Shown here piece by piece: positions 22,385 to 31,581 of a stretch of DNA of 38,925 nt (position 1 is the first letter of the stretch; each line of letters opens with the position of its first letter). The stretch spans positions 1 to 38,925 of the forward strand of contig CAJWEP010000006.1 in assembly GCA_913030945.1 (NCBI GenBank). The letters run 5' to 3'. A program made the position numbers and the translations under genes. Origin of the DNA: an uncultured Verrucomicrobiota bacterium (GTDB lineage: Bacteria; Verrucomicrobiota; Verrucomicrobiia; Limisphaerales; UBA1096). The notes beneath the pieces were generated by a model. It worked only from the letters and a program-made list of their open reading frames with translations, did no database searches and was not told where the DNA came from.

Positions 22385-25300
22385 CTAATCCACGAACATG
22401 AACTCGCTGGAGGAGAATAGAACCTGGGCGAGGTTTTGCCAGACTTTCTCCCTGCGCCTGGCGGGGTCCGATTCTGTCCTTTTAAGCTTGGCCATGTTTT
22501 TTTCAGTGAACGCAACTGCCCGTTCTGTTTCGCGTTCGGTTGGCCGACGTCTAAGGATTTGCCGGTAGATTTGTTCCGTTACCGTGTTAGGCTGCCTGCC
22601 TGCCTGTAGCGTCCGCTCGGCAACTTGCTGACTGGCGGCCGCCACCATGTTATGGTTCATCATGAACAACGACTGGGGGGCGGAAACTGTACTGGCACGT
22701 TGACCCTGAATCACAGCTGGGTCACCAAAGTCAAAAGCCTGCATGACACTGAACACCGCACTGCGGATGACGGGCAGATAGACCGAGCGGCATTCGAAAT
22801 TGAAATTGGTATTCTTGAATCCGGTGGCGGTGACGTATTCCCTCGGTTTGTGGGGCATGAGTTGATCCTGCATGGCGAGATTCATGGAGCCCCCGATCAG
22901 GATAACTGAATCGCGCACTTCTTCCGCAAGCAGCCGTCTGCGGTTGAAGCGCCACCACAACCGGTTTTCCGGATCCATTTCATGCGCTTTTGCATTGAAA
23001 GTGGTGTGCATCTGGTATGTGGCGGAGTTCAGGATGATTCGATGCATTTGTTTGATGGACCAGTTGTTCTCCACAAGTCGCAACGCCAGCCAATCGAGCA
23101 GTGCAGGGTGGGTGGGACGCATGCCAAGCTTCCCGAAATTGTCCGGTGTGCGTACGATCCCCGCGCCGAAGTGCCACAGCCAGATGCGATTGACCATGAC
23201 GCGTGTGGTCAGCGGATGTTCGGTGTGTGTCAACCAGCGGGCAAACTCGAGCCTGCCGCTGTTCTTGTTCGGAATCTTGTCACCGTCGATCGCCGTTACC
23301 TTGGGGAATCCTCTGGGGGTTGTGTCACCCAGGTTCAAATAGCTTCCTCGAAGATGGATCCTCAAATCCTCCACATTGCCATCGGTTACCGCCATGGCCT
23401 TAGGTACTGACGGGTATTTTTTTTCACTTTCACTCAGTTGCTCTTTGAGTTGCTTGAGTTTTTCCTGCTCCTCCTTGGCTAATAGTTTCTCCACATCCTT
23501 CGGCATCTTTAACGGTCCATTTTCATCGTGCAGGAGCGAGTGTAGCGGGTCCTTTTCACGGGTCTCAGCAAAACGCATTCGGATGTTGGAGATCACTTTT
23601 TGGTCAATTGGCTTGGTTGGGTCTTCAATAAAACTGCGCCATTCGTACAACGGAGATTTGTCCTCCTTATTGATCTGATCAAGGTGCACGATCCATTGTT
23701 GAGTGAATGAGTCGTGGAGTGAATCCAACTGCCTTGTCACTGCAAGGTCGGATTGATCAGTGGGTATAAGCAGAAGTTTGTCAATGTGCGGGGTAGGAGT
23801 GGGGCAATCCAGCTTGAGGGTGTTGACGCCAGCATTGAGCCGGAAAGTGCCCTCCAAAAACCACTTTTGGGAGTCGGGATACCAGGTGCCTGTTATTCCG
23901 CCTCCGGCTTGTTCGTTGATCAACTTGCCGTTGATGCTCAATCGACTGGGGCGTGACTCGGCAGCGGCATAGCGCATCTGCAACTGGTACAAGCCAGCTT
24001 CTTCAGCCGGCAGATCAAATTCAACCTGAGTAGGACCGCTGCTCAGCAAGACACCTATGCCTTTGCCATAGCCATCGAAAGTTTTTAAGCCGTTGCCTCT
24101 GGTGAAGTCTTCCGCCTCGATTAAAAGGATGCCATTGGTTTTTCCTCCTGGTTCCTGTTTGTGCTCTTTAATGGCAAGTTGAATGCGGGCATCATTCCGC
24201 AGTTCCACCAAGGCGGCGATGAGGTATTCAGCTCCATTATTGCGGGCTTCAGCGATAATGGTTTTAGAGGCCTTGGCCTTGAAGTGTTCAATCGCCAGCT
24301 TCTGTTCCTTGACCTTCTTATCCACCAGGTCGTGTCTGGCACGCGACTCGGCTGAATCCAGGTTTAACTCATGCCACTCTGCGACGACCTTATGGTTCAC
24401 CATTGTCTTGGTGCTCTTGAAGATGCCGGCGAGTGCGTAATAGTCCCGCATGGGAAGAGGATCATATTTGTGGTCGTGGCAGCGGGCACACCCGATGGTC
24501 ATGCCCAGAAATGTTTGGCCAATCGTGTCGATCTGCTCGTCGATGATGTCCATTTCCATTTTGCGGCCATCATCTTCGGCCAGCATCTTTGCACCCACGC
24601 TTAGGAAACCGGTTGCAATCTGGCGGGCGTGCCGTTCCGAGTCGGATTCGCTCTTGCTGGCAGGCAGCAGGTCTCCGGCAATCTGCTCCTGGGCAAAACG
24701 GTTGTAAGGCTTGTCTTCATTGAACGAATTGATGACGTAATTCCTGTAACGAAAGGCGTTGATGTAGGCGAGGTTCTCGTCGAGGCCGTTACTGTCGGCA
24801 TAGCGGGCAACGTCCAGCCAGTGTCGTCCCCATTTTTCGCCGTAGTGGTGTGAGGCCAGCAGCCGTTCGACTACTCTGCCAAATGCGTCCGGTGACTTGT
24901 CGGCGAGGAACGCTTCAATATCCACAATGGTTGGCGGCAGGCCGGTTAGGTCGTAGGTGGCTCGGCGAATGAGCGTGCGTTTGTCGGCCGGAGGTGTGGG
25001 GCGAAGTCCATTTTTCTCGAGCTGCGAGAGGATGAAAAAGTCGAGTTCCTCCTTTGGCCAAGCGGCGTTTTCGACCGGCGGTAACTTGGGTTCGCTTGGT
25101 TTGCGGAATGACCAAAAATTGAGCGCATCCTCGAAGTCGATCTCCTTCGTCCCGGCCTTGGCCAGTTGCCCGTCGCGAGGGTCGGGAGCACCCATCTCGA
25201 TCCATTGTTTAAAGTTGGCGACGACCGGCTTGGCCAAGCGGGTTTTCGGCGGCATTACCAGCTCGGAGTCGAGATAGCTAATAGCCCGGTAGAGGTTGCT

Positions 25301-25570
25301 CTTGTCCGGGTCGTCCGGAACCACTGGAGTCAACCCCGACCCGCCCTTGCCACGGATGCCTTCGAGCAGGTCGAGCCGCAGTTTGCCCTTGAGCTTGCCT
25401 TTTTTTTCCGCCTCGGCGGAATGGCACTTGTAGCAGTTATCTACCAGGACCGGCCGGATTTTTTTTTCGAAAAAGTCCAACCTGTTTTCTGCGGCCTCGA
25501 ATGCTTCCGGTGCAGTCAGCAGGCTGGCCGCAAACGGAAAACAAAGGGCTTTGGTGATGGGGTGCGACAC
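22385..25570 (-). CDS. PSD1-type planctomycete cytochrome c / DUF1549-DUF1553 protein with an internal carbohydrate-binding-like segment
   Basis: ORF extends to 25720, overlapping the upstream gene; a GTG at 25570 (VSHPITKALCFPFAASLL...) is a plausible start. CYKCH and CARCHDHKYDPLP haem motifs, HWLDVARYADSNG, EFARWLTHTEHPLTTRVMVNRIWLWHFG. Segment ILLIEAEDFTRGNGLKTFDGYGKG...LYQLQMRYAAAESRPSRLSING is CBM-like. Confidence 0.92.
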   Translation of the reverse strand: MSHPITKALCFPFAASLLTAPEAFEAAENRLDFFEKKIRPVLVDNCYKCHSAEAEKKGKLKGKLRLDLLEGIRGKGGSGLTPVVPDDPDKSNLYRAISYLDSELVMPPKTRLAKPVVANFKQWIEMGAPDPRDGQLAKAGTKEIDFEDALNFWSFRKPSEPKLPPVENAAWPKEELDFFILSQLEKNGLRPTPPADKRTLIRRATYDLTGLPPTIVDIEAFLADKSPDAFGRVVERLLASHHYGEKWGRHWLDVARYADSNGLDENLAYINAFRYRNYVINSFNEDKPYNRFAQEQIAGDLLPASKSESDSERHARQIATGFLSVGAKMLAEDDGRKMEMDIIDEQIDTIGQTFLGMTIGCARCHDHKYDPLPMRDYYALAGIFKSTKTMVNHKVVAEWHELNLDSAESRARHDLVDKKVKEQKLAIEHFKAKASKTIIAEARNNGAEYLIAALVELRNDARIQLAIKEHKQEPGGKTNGILLIEAEDFTRGNGLKTFDGYGKGIGVLLSSGPTQVEFDLPAEEAGLYQLQMRYAAAESRPSRLSINGKLINEQAGGGITGTWYPDSQKWFLEGTFRLNAGVNTLKLDCPTPTPHIDKLLLIPTDQSDLAVTRQLDSLHDSFTQQWIVHLDQINKEDKSPLYEWRSFIEDPTKPIDQKVISNIRMRFAETREKDPLHSLLHDENGPLKMPKDVEKLLAKEEQEKLKQLKEQLSESEKKYPSVPKAMAVTDGNVEDLRIHLRGSYLNLGDTTPRGFPKVTAIDGDKIPNKNSGRLEFARWLTHTEHPLTTRVMVNRIWLWHFGAGIVRTPDNFGKLGMRPTHPALLDWLALRLVENNWSIKQMHRIILNSATYQMHTTFNAKAHEMDPENRLWWRFNRRRLLAEEVRDSVILIGGSMNLAMQDQLMPHKPREYVTATGFKNTNFNFECRSVYLPVIRSAVFSVMQAFDFGDPAVIQGQRASTVSAPQSLFMMNHNMVAAASQQVAERTLQAGRQPNTVTEQIYRQILRRRPTERETERAVAFTEKNMAKLKRTESDPARRREKVWQNLAQVLFSSSEFMFVD

Positions 25571-25598
25571 GGGAAAGTGATCAACCGCTTGGACCGGG

Positions 25599-26648
25599 TT
25601 ATTTCTCCACGATCCAGATGTTGCGGAACTGCAACGGGTTGTTGTGACCTTGCAGCCTGATTGGGCCGGGCCGGCCCTCGGGGCCGCCTCGACTTCCGGG
25701 GCATTTGCTGTCGATCTCAATGTTATTGTGGATGACGATTCCGTTTAGGCGGATGGTCAAGAGTGTGTTTTTGAGTTTTCTGCCATCCTTCACGACGGCG
25801 TTGGTGAAATCGACATCGTAGGTCTGCCATTGCAGCGGTGGCAGGCAGGCATTCACATCGCTGGCCCGCTTGCTGTAAATGCCGCCGCATTCGTTGTTCA
25901 GTCCCTCAAGGCCAAACGAGTCGAGCACCTGCACCTCATAATCGTCCACCTGATAAAAGCCGCTGTTGCCCCGGCCCTGGCCGCGGGCCGTGGGCTTGTA
26001 GGGGAGCAGGAACTCGATGTGCATGTGGTAGTTGCTGAATTTGCGCCTGGTACGAATGTCTTTTCCGTCCGTGTTGAGCAGACCGGTTTTGGCATCGACC
26101 CGGCCGCCGGTCCATTCGTTTTTGTTATTGCCGTCAAACAGCACGATGGCTCCATTGGGAGGCTTTTTGCCCAGTGTACCGCTTTTGCGGACAACGTGCT
26201 CCATGCGGAATGTTTCTCCGTCGGTGTAATGACCCTCGGCCACGCCGCTCTCGATGGTCATCCCGGCGGCTCGGTGGCCGGCCGGCGGGAACTTCCTTGT
26301 GGCGCTGAACTCATCGGCCGGTTTGGCAAGGTAGCGGCGTTTCCCGCTGGAAGCCTCGAACTTGCCGCGCCCCTCCTCGACCCAGCCCTGTAGCAGCGAC
26401 TTGTTTTTGCCATCCCACCCGGCACCGGGCAGTCCGCCGGGCAGGAGGACTGCCTGGAATTTACCTCCCCCGAGCGCCACCACCTGAGCGCCGAGCTTTT
26501 TGCCGTCGGAAGTTTTTCCGGCGTATTCGCCCTGGATTTTGAAATCAATCGGAAGCGTTGGATCCGCCGGATTGGTCCATAACCCACTGGCAGCCTTCGT
26601 GGAGACCAGGCCAATGGCCAGATTGAAGAGTAACAGAGTCGCTTTCAT
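25599..26648 (-). CDS. DUF1080 (3-keto-disaccharide hydrolase-like, LamG-fold) protein
   Basis: Start MKATLLLFNLAIGLVSTKA (signal peptide); AIVLFDGNNKNEWTGG..., FSNYHMHIEFLLPYKPTARGQGRGNSGFYQVDDYEVQVLDSFG..., PIRLQGHNNPLQFRNIWIVEK. Confidence 0.9.
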   Translation of the reverse strand: MKATLLLFNLAIGLVSTKAASGLWTNPADPTLPIDFKIQGEYAGKTSDGKKLGAQVVALGGGKFQAVLLPGGLPGAGWDGKNKSLLQGWVEEGRGKFEASSGKRRYLAKPADEFSATRKFPPAGHRAAGMTIESGVAEGHYTDGETFRMEHVVRKSGTLGKKPPNGAIVLFDGNNKNEWTGGRVDAKTGLLNTDGKDIRTRRKFSNYHMHIEFLLPYKPTARGQGRGNSGFYQVDDYEVQVLDSFGLEGLNNECGGIYSKRASDVNACLPPLQWQTYDVDFTNAVVKDGRKLKNTLLTIRLNGIVIHNNIEIDSKCPGSRGGPEGRPGPIRLQGHNNPLQFRNIWIVEK

Positions 26649-26703
26649 GCAAATGGATGGCGAAAACCTACCTGTTTGGCCAAGGGGAGGGAAGTCCTTT
26701 GCG

Positions 26704-28287
26704 TCATCTTCGGCTGCCAAGCGGCCGGGCACGGAGGTTGCGGAATCGCACAACCCCGCCGGAGCCGTGATGCTGGATTCCGAACCGGCCCCGCAACGAG
26801 CGATCATCCTCAAGGTCGGAAATCAGTCGGCCATTGATCCAGGTTTGAATTTGCGACCCGACGGCACGCACGCGAAATTTGTTCCACTTGTCGTCGCGGA
26901 ACAGTCCCCTGTTTTTTTGCCTCATCGCAGCGGTTTGCTTTGCGCCCTTCGGGAACAGCCAACCGCCCAGTCCGATGCCGTAAACGCCACCGTTTTTGCC
27001 GGCGGATTCGCGCTCGATCTCGCACTGGTAGCCCTTGGGCTTTCCGGTTTCACCGAACAGCCGAAATCCTAGACCGGAGTTGAAATGGTCGTCTTTTGCG
27101 GTGGCTTGCTCGGGGAGTTTCACTTCCGCCTCGATCTCGAAGTCGGCCATCTGCACATCCGAAACGACCCAGACATTCGCTGTGGAGAAGAGATGCAATT
27201 CGCCGTTGACCGCCTCGAGTCGATCCGCCCGGCCGCGCGGCGTCCAGCCCTTGGCCGACTGGCCGTCAAACAATGGCACCCAGCCGCCCTTGGCCAGGGG
27301 GGCAGTGGCCGGGTGATGTCCGGCGACGTTCATCGGGATGCGGTACAGGCCGCCGCCGGCCGTGACGTAAAGCACGTTGGTTTCCGTGCCGGTGCCGAAA
27401 CAGCAGTTGGTCGGCAGTGTCTCGGTCGGGATATAGGCCAGTTCCCGGCCGGTGGCGGTGTAAACCACGATGCCGAATCGGCGCGTCGAGCGTACGGCGG
27501 CGTAAAGGTTTCCCTGCACGTCAACCGTCATGCCGTCGATGCCGGCCTCGTCGCCGAAATCGACGAGCACTTTTTTCGGTCCCAGGCCGCCGTCGCCATG
27601 GAGCGCGAACGTGTTCAGTGTCATCCGGCCATTCGGGGCGTTGTTGGTCTCGGCGACGTACAGCGTTTTGCCGTCCGGCGACAACGCCAAGCCGTTGGGT
27701 TTCTCGATTTGATCCGCGCCGATGGCCAACTTCACGGAGCCGTCCGCCGGGTCGTACCGGTAAACGGCCGTCTGATCCTGTTCCTCTTTTTCGCCGCCGA
27801 CGTAGCGGGGATCGCTGAAGTAAATTTTCCCGTCGGGCAAAATCACGAGGTCGTTGGGCGAGAGGTAGCGGCCGCCGTTGAACCGCTCGGTGAGCACTTT
27901 CAGCTTTCCGCTTGGCAAGATTTCGCACAGCGCCATGCGGCCGTTGTTTGCGCCGCAGCAGGCGATGAGCCGGCCGGCGCGGTCGAACATCAGTCCGTTG
28001 CTTTTGCCGGAGGCAGCACAGTAGACGGTGGTTTTGCCAGTCCTGGGATCAAACCTGTGAACCTGGCCGGTGGTGCCTTCGTTGCTCGGGATGTCGCTGA
28101 AGTACACCGAACCATCGGCAGCGACCGCGACGCCCTCGGTGAACTCGCCTTGGTTCCACAGTTCCTCAAGCCGGGAACTCGACGGCAAAATGGACGGGCT
28201 ACCGCTTGGCTTGGCCGGCTCGGCCTTGGCCAGGCGCGCCGAGGTGGCCAGTGCCAACAGGAGACAAATCGTTATACGGATTGGCAT
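26704..28287 (-). CDS. SMP-30/gluconolactonase-like beta-propeller fused to a C-terminal DUF1080 domain
   Basis: 527 aa; LWNQGEFTEGVAVAADGSVYFSDIPSNEGTTGQVHRFDPRTGKT..., EKPNGLALSPDGKTLYVAETNN, then GWVPLFDGQSAKGWTPRG...FEIEAEVKLPEQATAKDDHFNSGLGFRLF. Confidence 0.9.
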   Translation of the reverse strand: MPIRITICLLLALATSARLAKAEPAKPSGSPSILPSSSRLEELWNQGEFTEGVAVAADGSVYFSDIPSNEGTTGQVHRFDPRTGKTTVYCAASGKSNGLMFDRAGRLIACCGANNGRMALCEILPSGKLKVLTERFNGGRYLSPNDLVILPDGKIYFSDPRYVGGEKEEQDQTAVYRYDPADGSVKLAIGADQIEKPNGLALSPDGKTLYVAETNNAPNGRMTLNTFALHGDGGLGPKKVLVDFGDEAGIDGMTVDVQGNLYAAVRSTRRFGIVVYTATGRELAYIPTETLPTNCCFGTGTETNVLYVTAGGGLYRIPMNVAGHHPATAPLAKGGWVPLFDGQSAKGWTPRGRADRLEAVNGELHLFSTANVWVVSDVQMADFEIEAEVKLPEQATAKDDHFNSGLGFRLFGETGKPKGYQCEIERESAGKNGGVYGIGLGGWLFPKGAKQTAAMRQKNRGLFRDDKWNKFRVRAVGSQIQTWINGRLISDLEDDRSLRGRFGIQHHGSGGVVRFRNLRARPLGSRR

Positions 28288-28336
28288 GTGGAGATTCTGG
28301 CAGGTCGGGTATCTGGAGGCAAACCGGCAGTGGGCA

Positions 28337-30394
28337 TCATTCAGGCATCGGCAACTGCCAGCGCTCGTTAAAAAAACCGGCTGCGGCGATGCAGGTGGGG
28401 TCGCCTGCGTTGTACGGCCGGCGCATGTCCACCAGCGCCCAGTCCGGCAGCTTGGGCGTTTGTGTGGCGTTACTCATGTGGCCGAACCGGCTGAAGGTGA
28501 AGCCGGAGTTGAGCACGATATAACGTTTGGGATTGAGCGGGTTCGGGTAAATCAACATCGGTGCGTGCGTTGCTGACTCCGCTACCGCTTGGCCAAGCTG
28601 CACCGTTGTTTCACTCCAGCCAAGCGGCAGTTGGTCGATGACGCGGGCGATGGTTGAGTTGCTTTGTGGGTCGCCCCAGAGAATGAGGTTGCAGTCGGCG
28701 ATGTCGGCGTCGGTTATGTCGTTGTCGTCCTTGACAAGAGGCTTGGCGCGGAACTGAAGTTCCCAGTCGGACAGCGCCTGGCCAAGCTGCGCTGCCGTCC
28801 ACTTGTCGGCCATTGGACTCAGCGCCGGGCCGGTCGGGCGCACCATCAGAAACCGGTTTATGAACGCATCGTCGATCGGCCCCTGCAGGCCGGGGCGCTT
28901 GGCCAAGCCGGCGAACTTGAACCGTCCGACGGCCCGCCATCTGCCGAGAGCGTTCACGAATAGCGCCTCCCACGAGCGGTCGGTGCGGATGCGTGCTCCG
29001 GTCAGTTCGTCTCCGTCAATGACGACGGTCGGGTTGCCGTTGGGGCGCAGCGGGCAAAGCCCGGAGGGCATGGACAAAACCAGGCGCGAGACGTTGTCGG
29101 TGGCCACCTCGACACGTTTTTCGCTGGTGAGGCGCGCCTTGACGCGGGCTGGTTTCCAGTGTGTCTCGAGTCCGTCAACCTGAACCCAACCTTGCCGATT
29201 GTAGCGCAGTGTCTGTGTGACCAGCCGCACCTCAGCCGGCACCGGGTTACGGCCCTTGGCAGCGACGGCATTGACGCGATCGTCGATCTCCGCCTTCGCG
29301 GCGGGATGATACTTGTGGCCGGTATCCGGGCCGATGACGTGGTGCAATGCCAGGCCTTCGGCGGTGAGGTGGCGTTCCATGATGTTCGCAGCCTGCCTTT
29401 GTTTGTCGATCTCGCCGCTGTAGGCGACGGTGGCGGTGTTGAACAGGTTGCCGGCGTATTTCGTGGCGTCGTACAGTCCCCAAAGTGTCTGCTCGTAGGC
29501 GGGCGGCATCGCGTTTTTCCGGGTCAGGCCAAGGTACTCGAGCGACTCGGCAAAACCGGCCCCCGGTGCAACCGCCACCCAGTCTCCGGCGAAGTGGGTG
29601 CCGAGATGCCAGCAGCCGGCGCCGCCCATCGAGAAGCCCCGGATGCTGACCCGGTTGCCATCGACCGGGTACTGCGTTTTCGCGTGCGCGAGCGCCTCAA
29701 GCACATCCATCTCGCCGGCGAACTTGAACGCGTTGCAAAAACGGCCGTACGGGTGGAGGACGATCGTGTCGGGCGGGGTGAACTGCCCAGCGCTGGTGTG
29801 GCGCTGCTGGATGAATTTCAGTTCGCTCAGTTTGTCGTCGCGGCCGTGCAGCCAGATGTCGAGGCGGCGTTTGCGCCACGGGTCGGTGGAGACCGACGGC
29901 GGGATGACCAGTCCGTACGGCTGCACTGAGTCGTCGAGTCGGGAGACGTAGCCGCGCACGACGAGGCCGGTGGCGCGCGTCCACGGTGTTTTGCCCTTGG
30001 CCAGTTGCGCGGCGCGTTCGCGGCCTTCGACGAGCAACTCCCCGGCGGTTTTGAGTTCGCTTTTTTTGAAAAAGATCCGGTGCTTCAGTGCCCAGTCAAC
30101 GGCCTTGTGATAGACCTGCACATCGGGGAGGTGGTGGAGCAGCGGCGGCGTATCAACGTGCTGTCTGGCCAGCGCGTCAATCGCTTGGCCAAGTGCGTCG
30201 GTGCGTTCGCGGAGTTGGGCGCGGGCGTCGCCGGGCAGTTCGATGCCGACGGCCGGGACGCGAGGCGTCGTGGCGACGAGCGGCTTGGCCGGTTCGTTCG
30301 CTTGGCCAAGCGCGGCAGCGGCGAGGCCAAACGCGAGGATTTCCCGGCGGAGTAGCACACGGCGGAGTCTGGCGGCAAAGCCGGGCCGGTGCAA
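28337..30394 (-). CDS. Prolyl-oligopeptidase/esterase-like alpha/beta hydrolase
   Basis: 685 aa; RKRRLDIWLHGRDD, VSIRGFSMGGAGCWHLGTHF (GxSxGG nucleophile elbow), GPDTGHKYHPAAKAEID; N-terminal signal-like segment. Confidence 0.82.
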   Translation of the reverse strand: MHRPGFAARLRRVLLRREILAFGLAAAALGQANEPAKPLVATTPRVPAVGIELPGDARAQLRERTDALGQAIDALARQHVDTPPLLHHLPDVQVYHKAVDWALKHRIFFKKSELKTAGELLVEGRERAAQLAKGKTPWTRATGLVVRGYVSRLDDSVQPYGLVIPPSVSTDPWRKRRLDIWLHGRDDKLSELKFIQQRHTSAGQFTPPDTIVLHPYGRFCNAFKFAGEMDVLEALAHAKTQYPVDGNRVSIRGFSMGGAGCWHLGTHFAGDWVAVAPGAGFAESLEYLGLTRKNAMPPAYEQTLWGLYDATKYAGNLFNTATVAYSGEIDKQRQAANIMERHLTAEGLALHHVIGPDTGHKYHPAAKAEIDDRVNAVAAKGRNPVPAEVRLVTQTLRYNRQGWVQVDGLETHWKPARVKARLTSEKRVEVATDNVSRLVLSMPSGLCPLRPNGNPTVVIDGDELTGARIRTDRSWEALFVNALGRWRAVGRFKFAGLAKRPGLQGPIDDAFINRFLMVRPTGPALSPMADKWTAAQLGQALSDWELQFRAKPLVKDDNDITDADIADCNLILWGDPQSNSTIARVIDQLPLGWSETTVQLGQAVAESATHAPMLIYPNPLNPKRYIVLNSGFTFSRFGHMSNATQTPKLPDWALVDMRRPYNAGDPTCIAAAGFFNERWQLPMPE

Positions 30395-30413
30395 CCGGCG
30401 AGCGGCCGGGGCT

Positions 30414-31505
30414 TCAACTGAGGATGCGGCTGCCTTCCGAAAGGAAAATACCCTTGAAATTCATCTCGAGCGCCTGGGCGTTGGTGGCCTTCTCAAGGGC
30501 CTCCTCCTTGGTGATAATGTCGTCCTTGACGAGTTGGAAAAGGGACTGGTTGAAGTTTTGCATGCCATCATCGGTACCGGTCTCGACGGCGGCGTGGAGT
30601 TTCTCGAGACGGTTCTCGTTGATCAGCTTGGAGACAGTTGAGGTGTTGATCATGATCTCGATGGCGGGAATGACGCCGCCGTCCTTCCGCACGGTCATGC
30701 GCTGAACGATGATGGCCCTGATGGTGCCGAGCATTTGCTTGCGCACTGACTCGCGCTCATCGGCAGGGAAAAAGTCCAGCATGCGGGATATGGATTGAGG
30801 CGCGTCGATGGTGTGCAGGGTGGACAGGACAAGGTGCCCGGTGTCGGCCGCGCTCATCGCGGCGCGAAAACTGGTGGCGTCGCGCATTTCCCCTATCATG
30901 ATGACGTCGGGATCCTGACGCATGATGTGCTTGAGACTGTGGGTGTATGACGGGGTGTCTAGGCCGATTTCGCGCTGCTCGATGATGCAGTTGTTGTCCT
31001 CGAAAACGTATTCGACCGGATCCTCCAGTGTGATGATGTGCCGCTTTTGGGTGGTGTTGATGTGGTTGATCATCCCGGCAAGTGTGGTGGACTTGCCGCA
31101 ACCGGTGGTCCCGGCCACCATCACGATGCCCCGATGTGCCTCAGCGATGGTCTTGATGACCTCCGGCAGGCCGAGGCTGTCGATGTTCGGCACCTCGGCG
31201 ACGACGTGGCGCATGGCCAGGCACCATTTCCCGAGATGCTGAAAACAGTTCGTCCGGAACCGGCCAATATCGGGCACGTGGTAGGAAAAGTCGAGTTCAC
31301 GATCCTCTTCCAAGCGTTGTTTGAAATGTTCGGGCACAATGTTGTCGATGACTTTCTGCAGCCATTGCTCCTCCGGTTGCTGGGTCATCTCGGTCTCCAC
31401 CAACTGGCTGCTGATGCGGTAAACCACGGGCGCATCCGGCTTGATGTGGATGTCGGAAGCGCCACCATCCACGGCGGTTTTCAGGATTTTGTGAAACAGT
31501 TCCAT
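30414..31505 (-). CDS. pilT: Type IV pilus retraction ATPase PilT-like
   Basis: Start MELFHKILKTAVDGGASDIHIKPDAPVVYRI; VMVAGTTGCGKSTTLAGMINHIN (Walker A), RHIITLEDPVEYVFEDNNCIIEQREIGLDT, RQDPDVIMIGEMRDATSFRAAMSAADTGHLVLSTLHT. Confidence 0.94.
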   Translation of the reverse strand: MELFHKILKTAVDGGASDIHIKPDAPVVYRISSQLVETEMTQQPEEQWLQKVIDNIVPEHFKQRLEEDRELDFSYHVPDIGRFRTNCFQHLGKWCLAMRHVVAEVPNIDSLGLPEVIKTIAEAHRGIVMVAGTTGCGKSTTLAGMINHINTTQKRHIITLEDPVEYVFEDNNCIIEQREIGLDTPSYTHSLKHIMRQDPDVIMIGEMRDATSFRAAMSAADTGHLVLSTLHTIDAPQSISRMLDFFPADERESVRKQMLGTIRAIIVQRMTVRKDGGVIPAIEIMINTSTVSKLINENRLEKLHAAVETGTDDGMQNFNQSLFQLVKDDIITKEEALEKATNAQALEMNFKGIFLSEGSRILS

Positions 31506-31547
31506 CTCAACTCGACCGGGGAGACAATCAGGAATGCGCCGTCCCGG

Positions 31548-31577
31548 CAAGCGCCAAAACGGCGCTTGGCCAAGCGC
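31548..31577. repeat. Three-arm nested inverted repeat between fabH and pilT (contains a CGCTTGGCCAAGCG copy)
   Basis: CAAGCGCC (31548-31555) AAAAC GGCGCTTG (31561-31568), overlapping palindrome GCGCTTGGCCAAGCGC (31562-31577). Confidence 0.7.
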
Positions 31578-31581
31578 GGGC

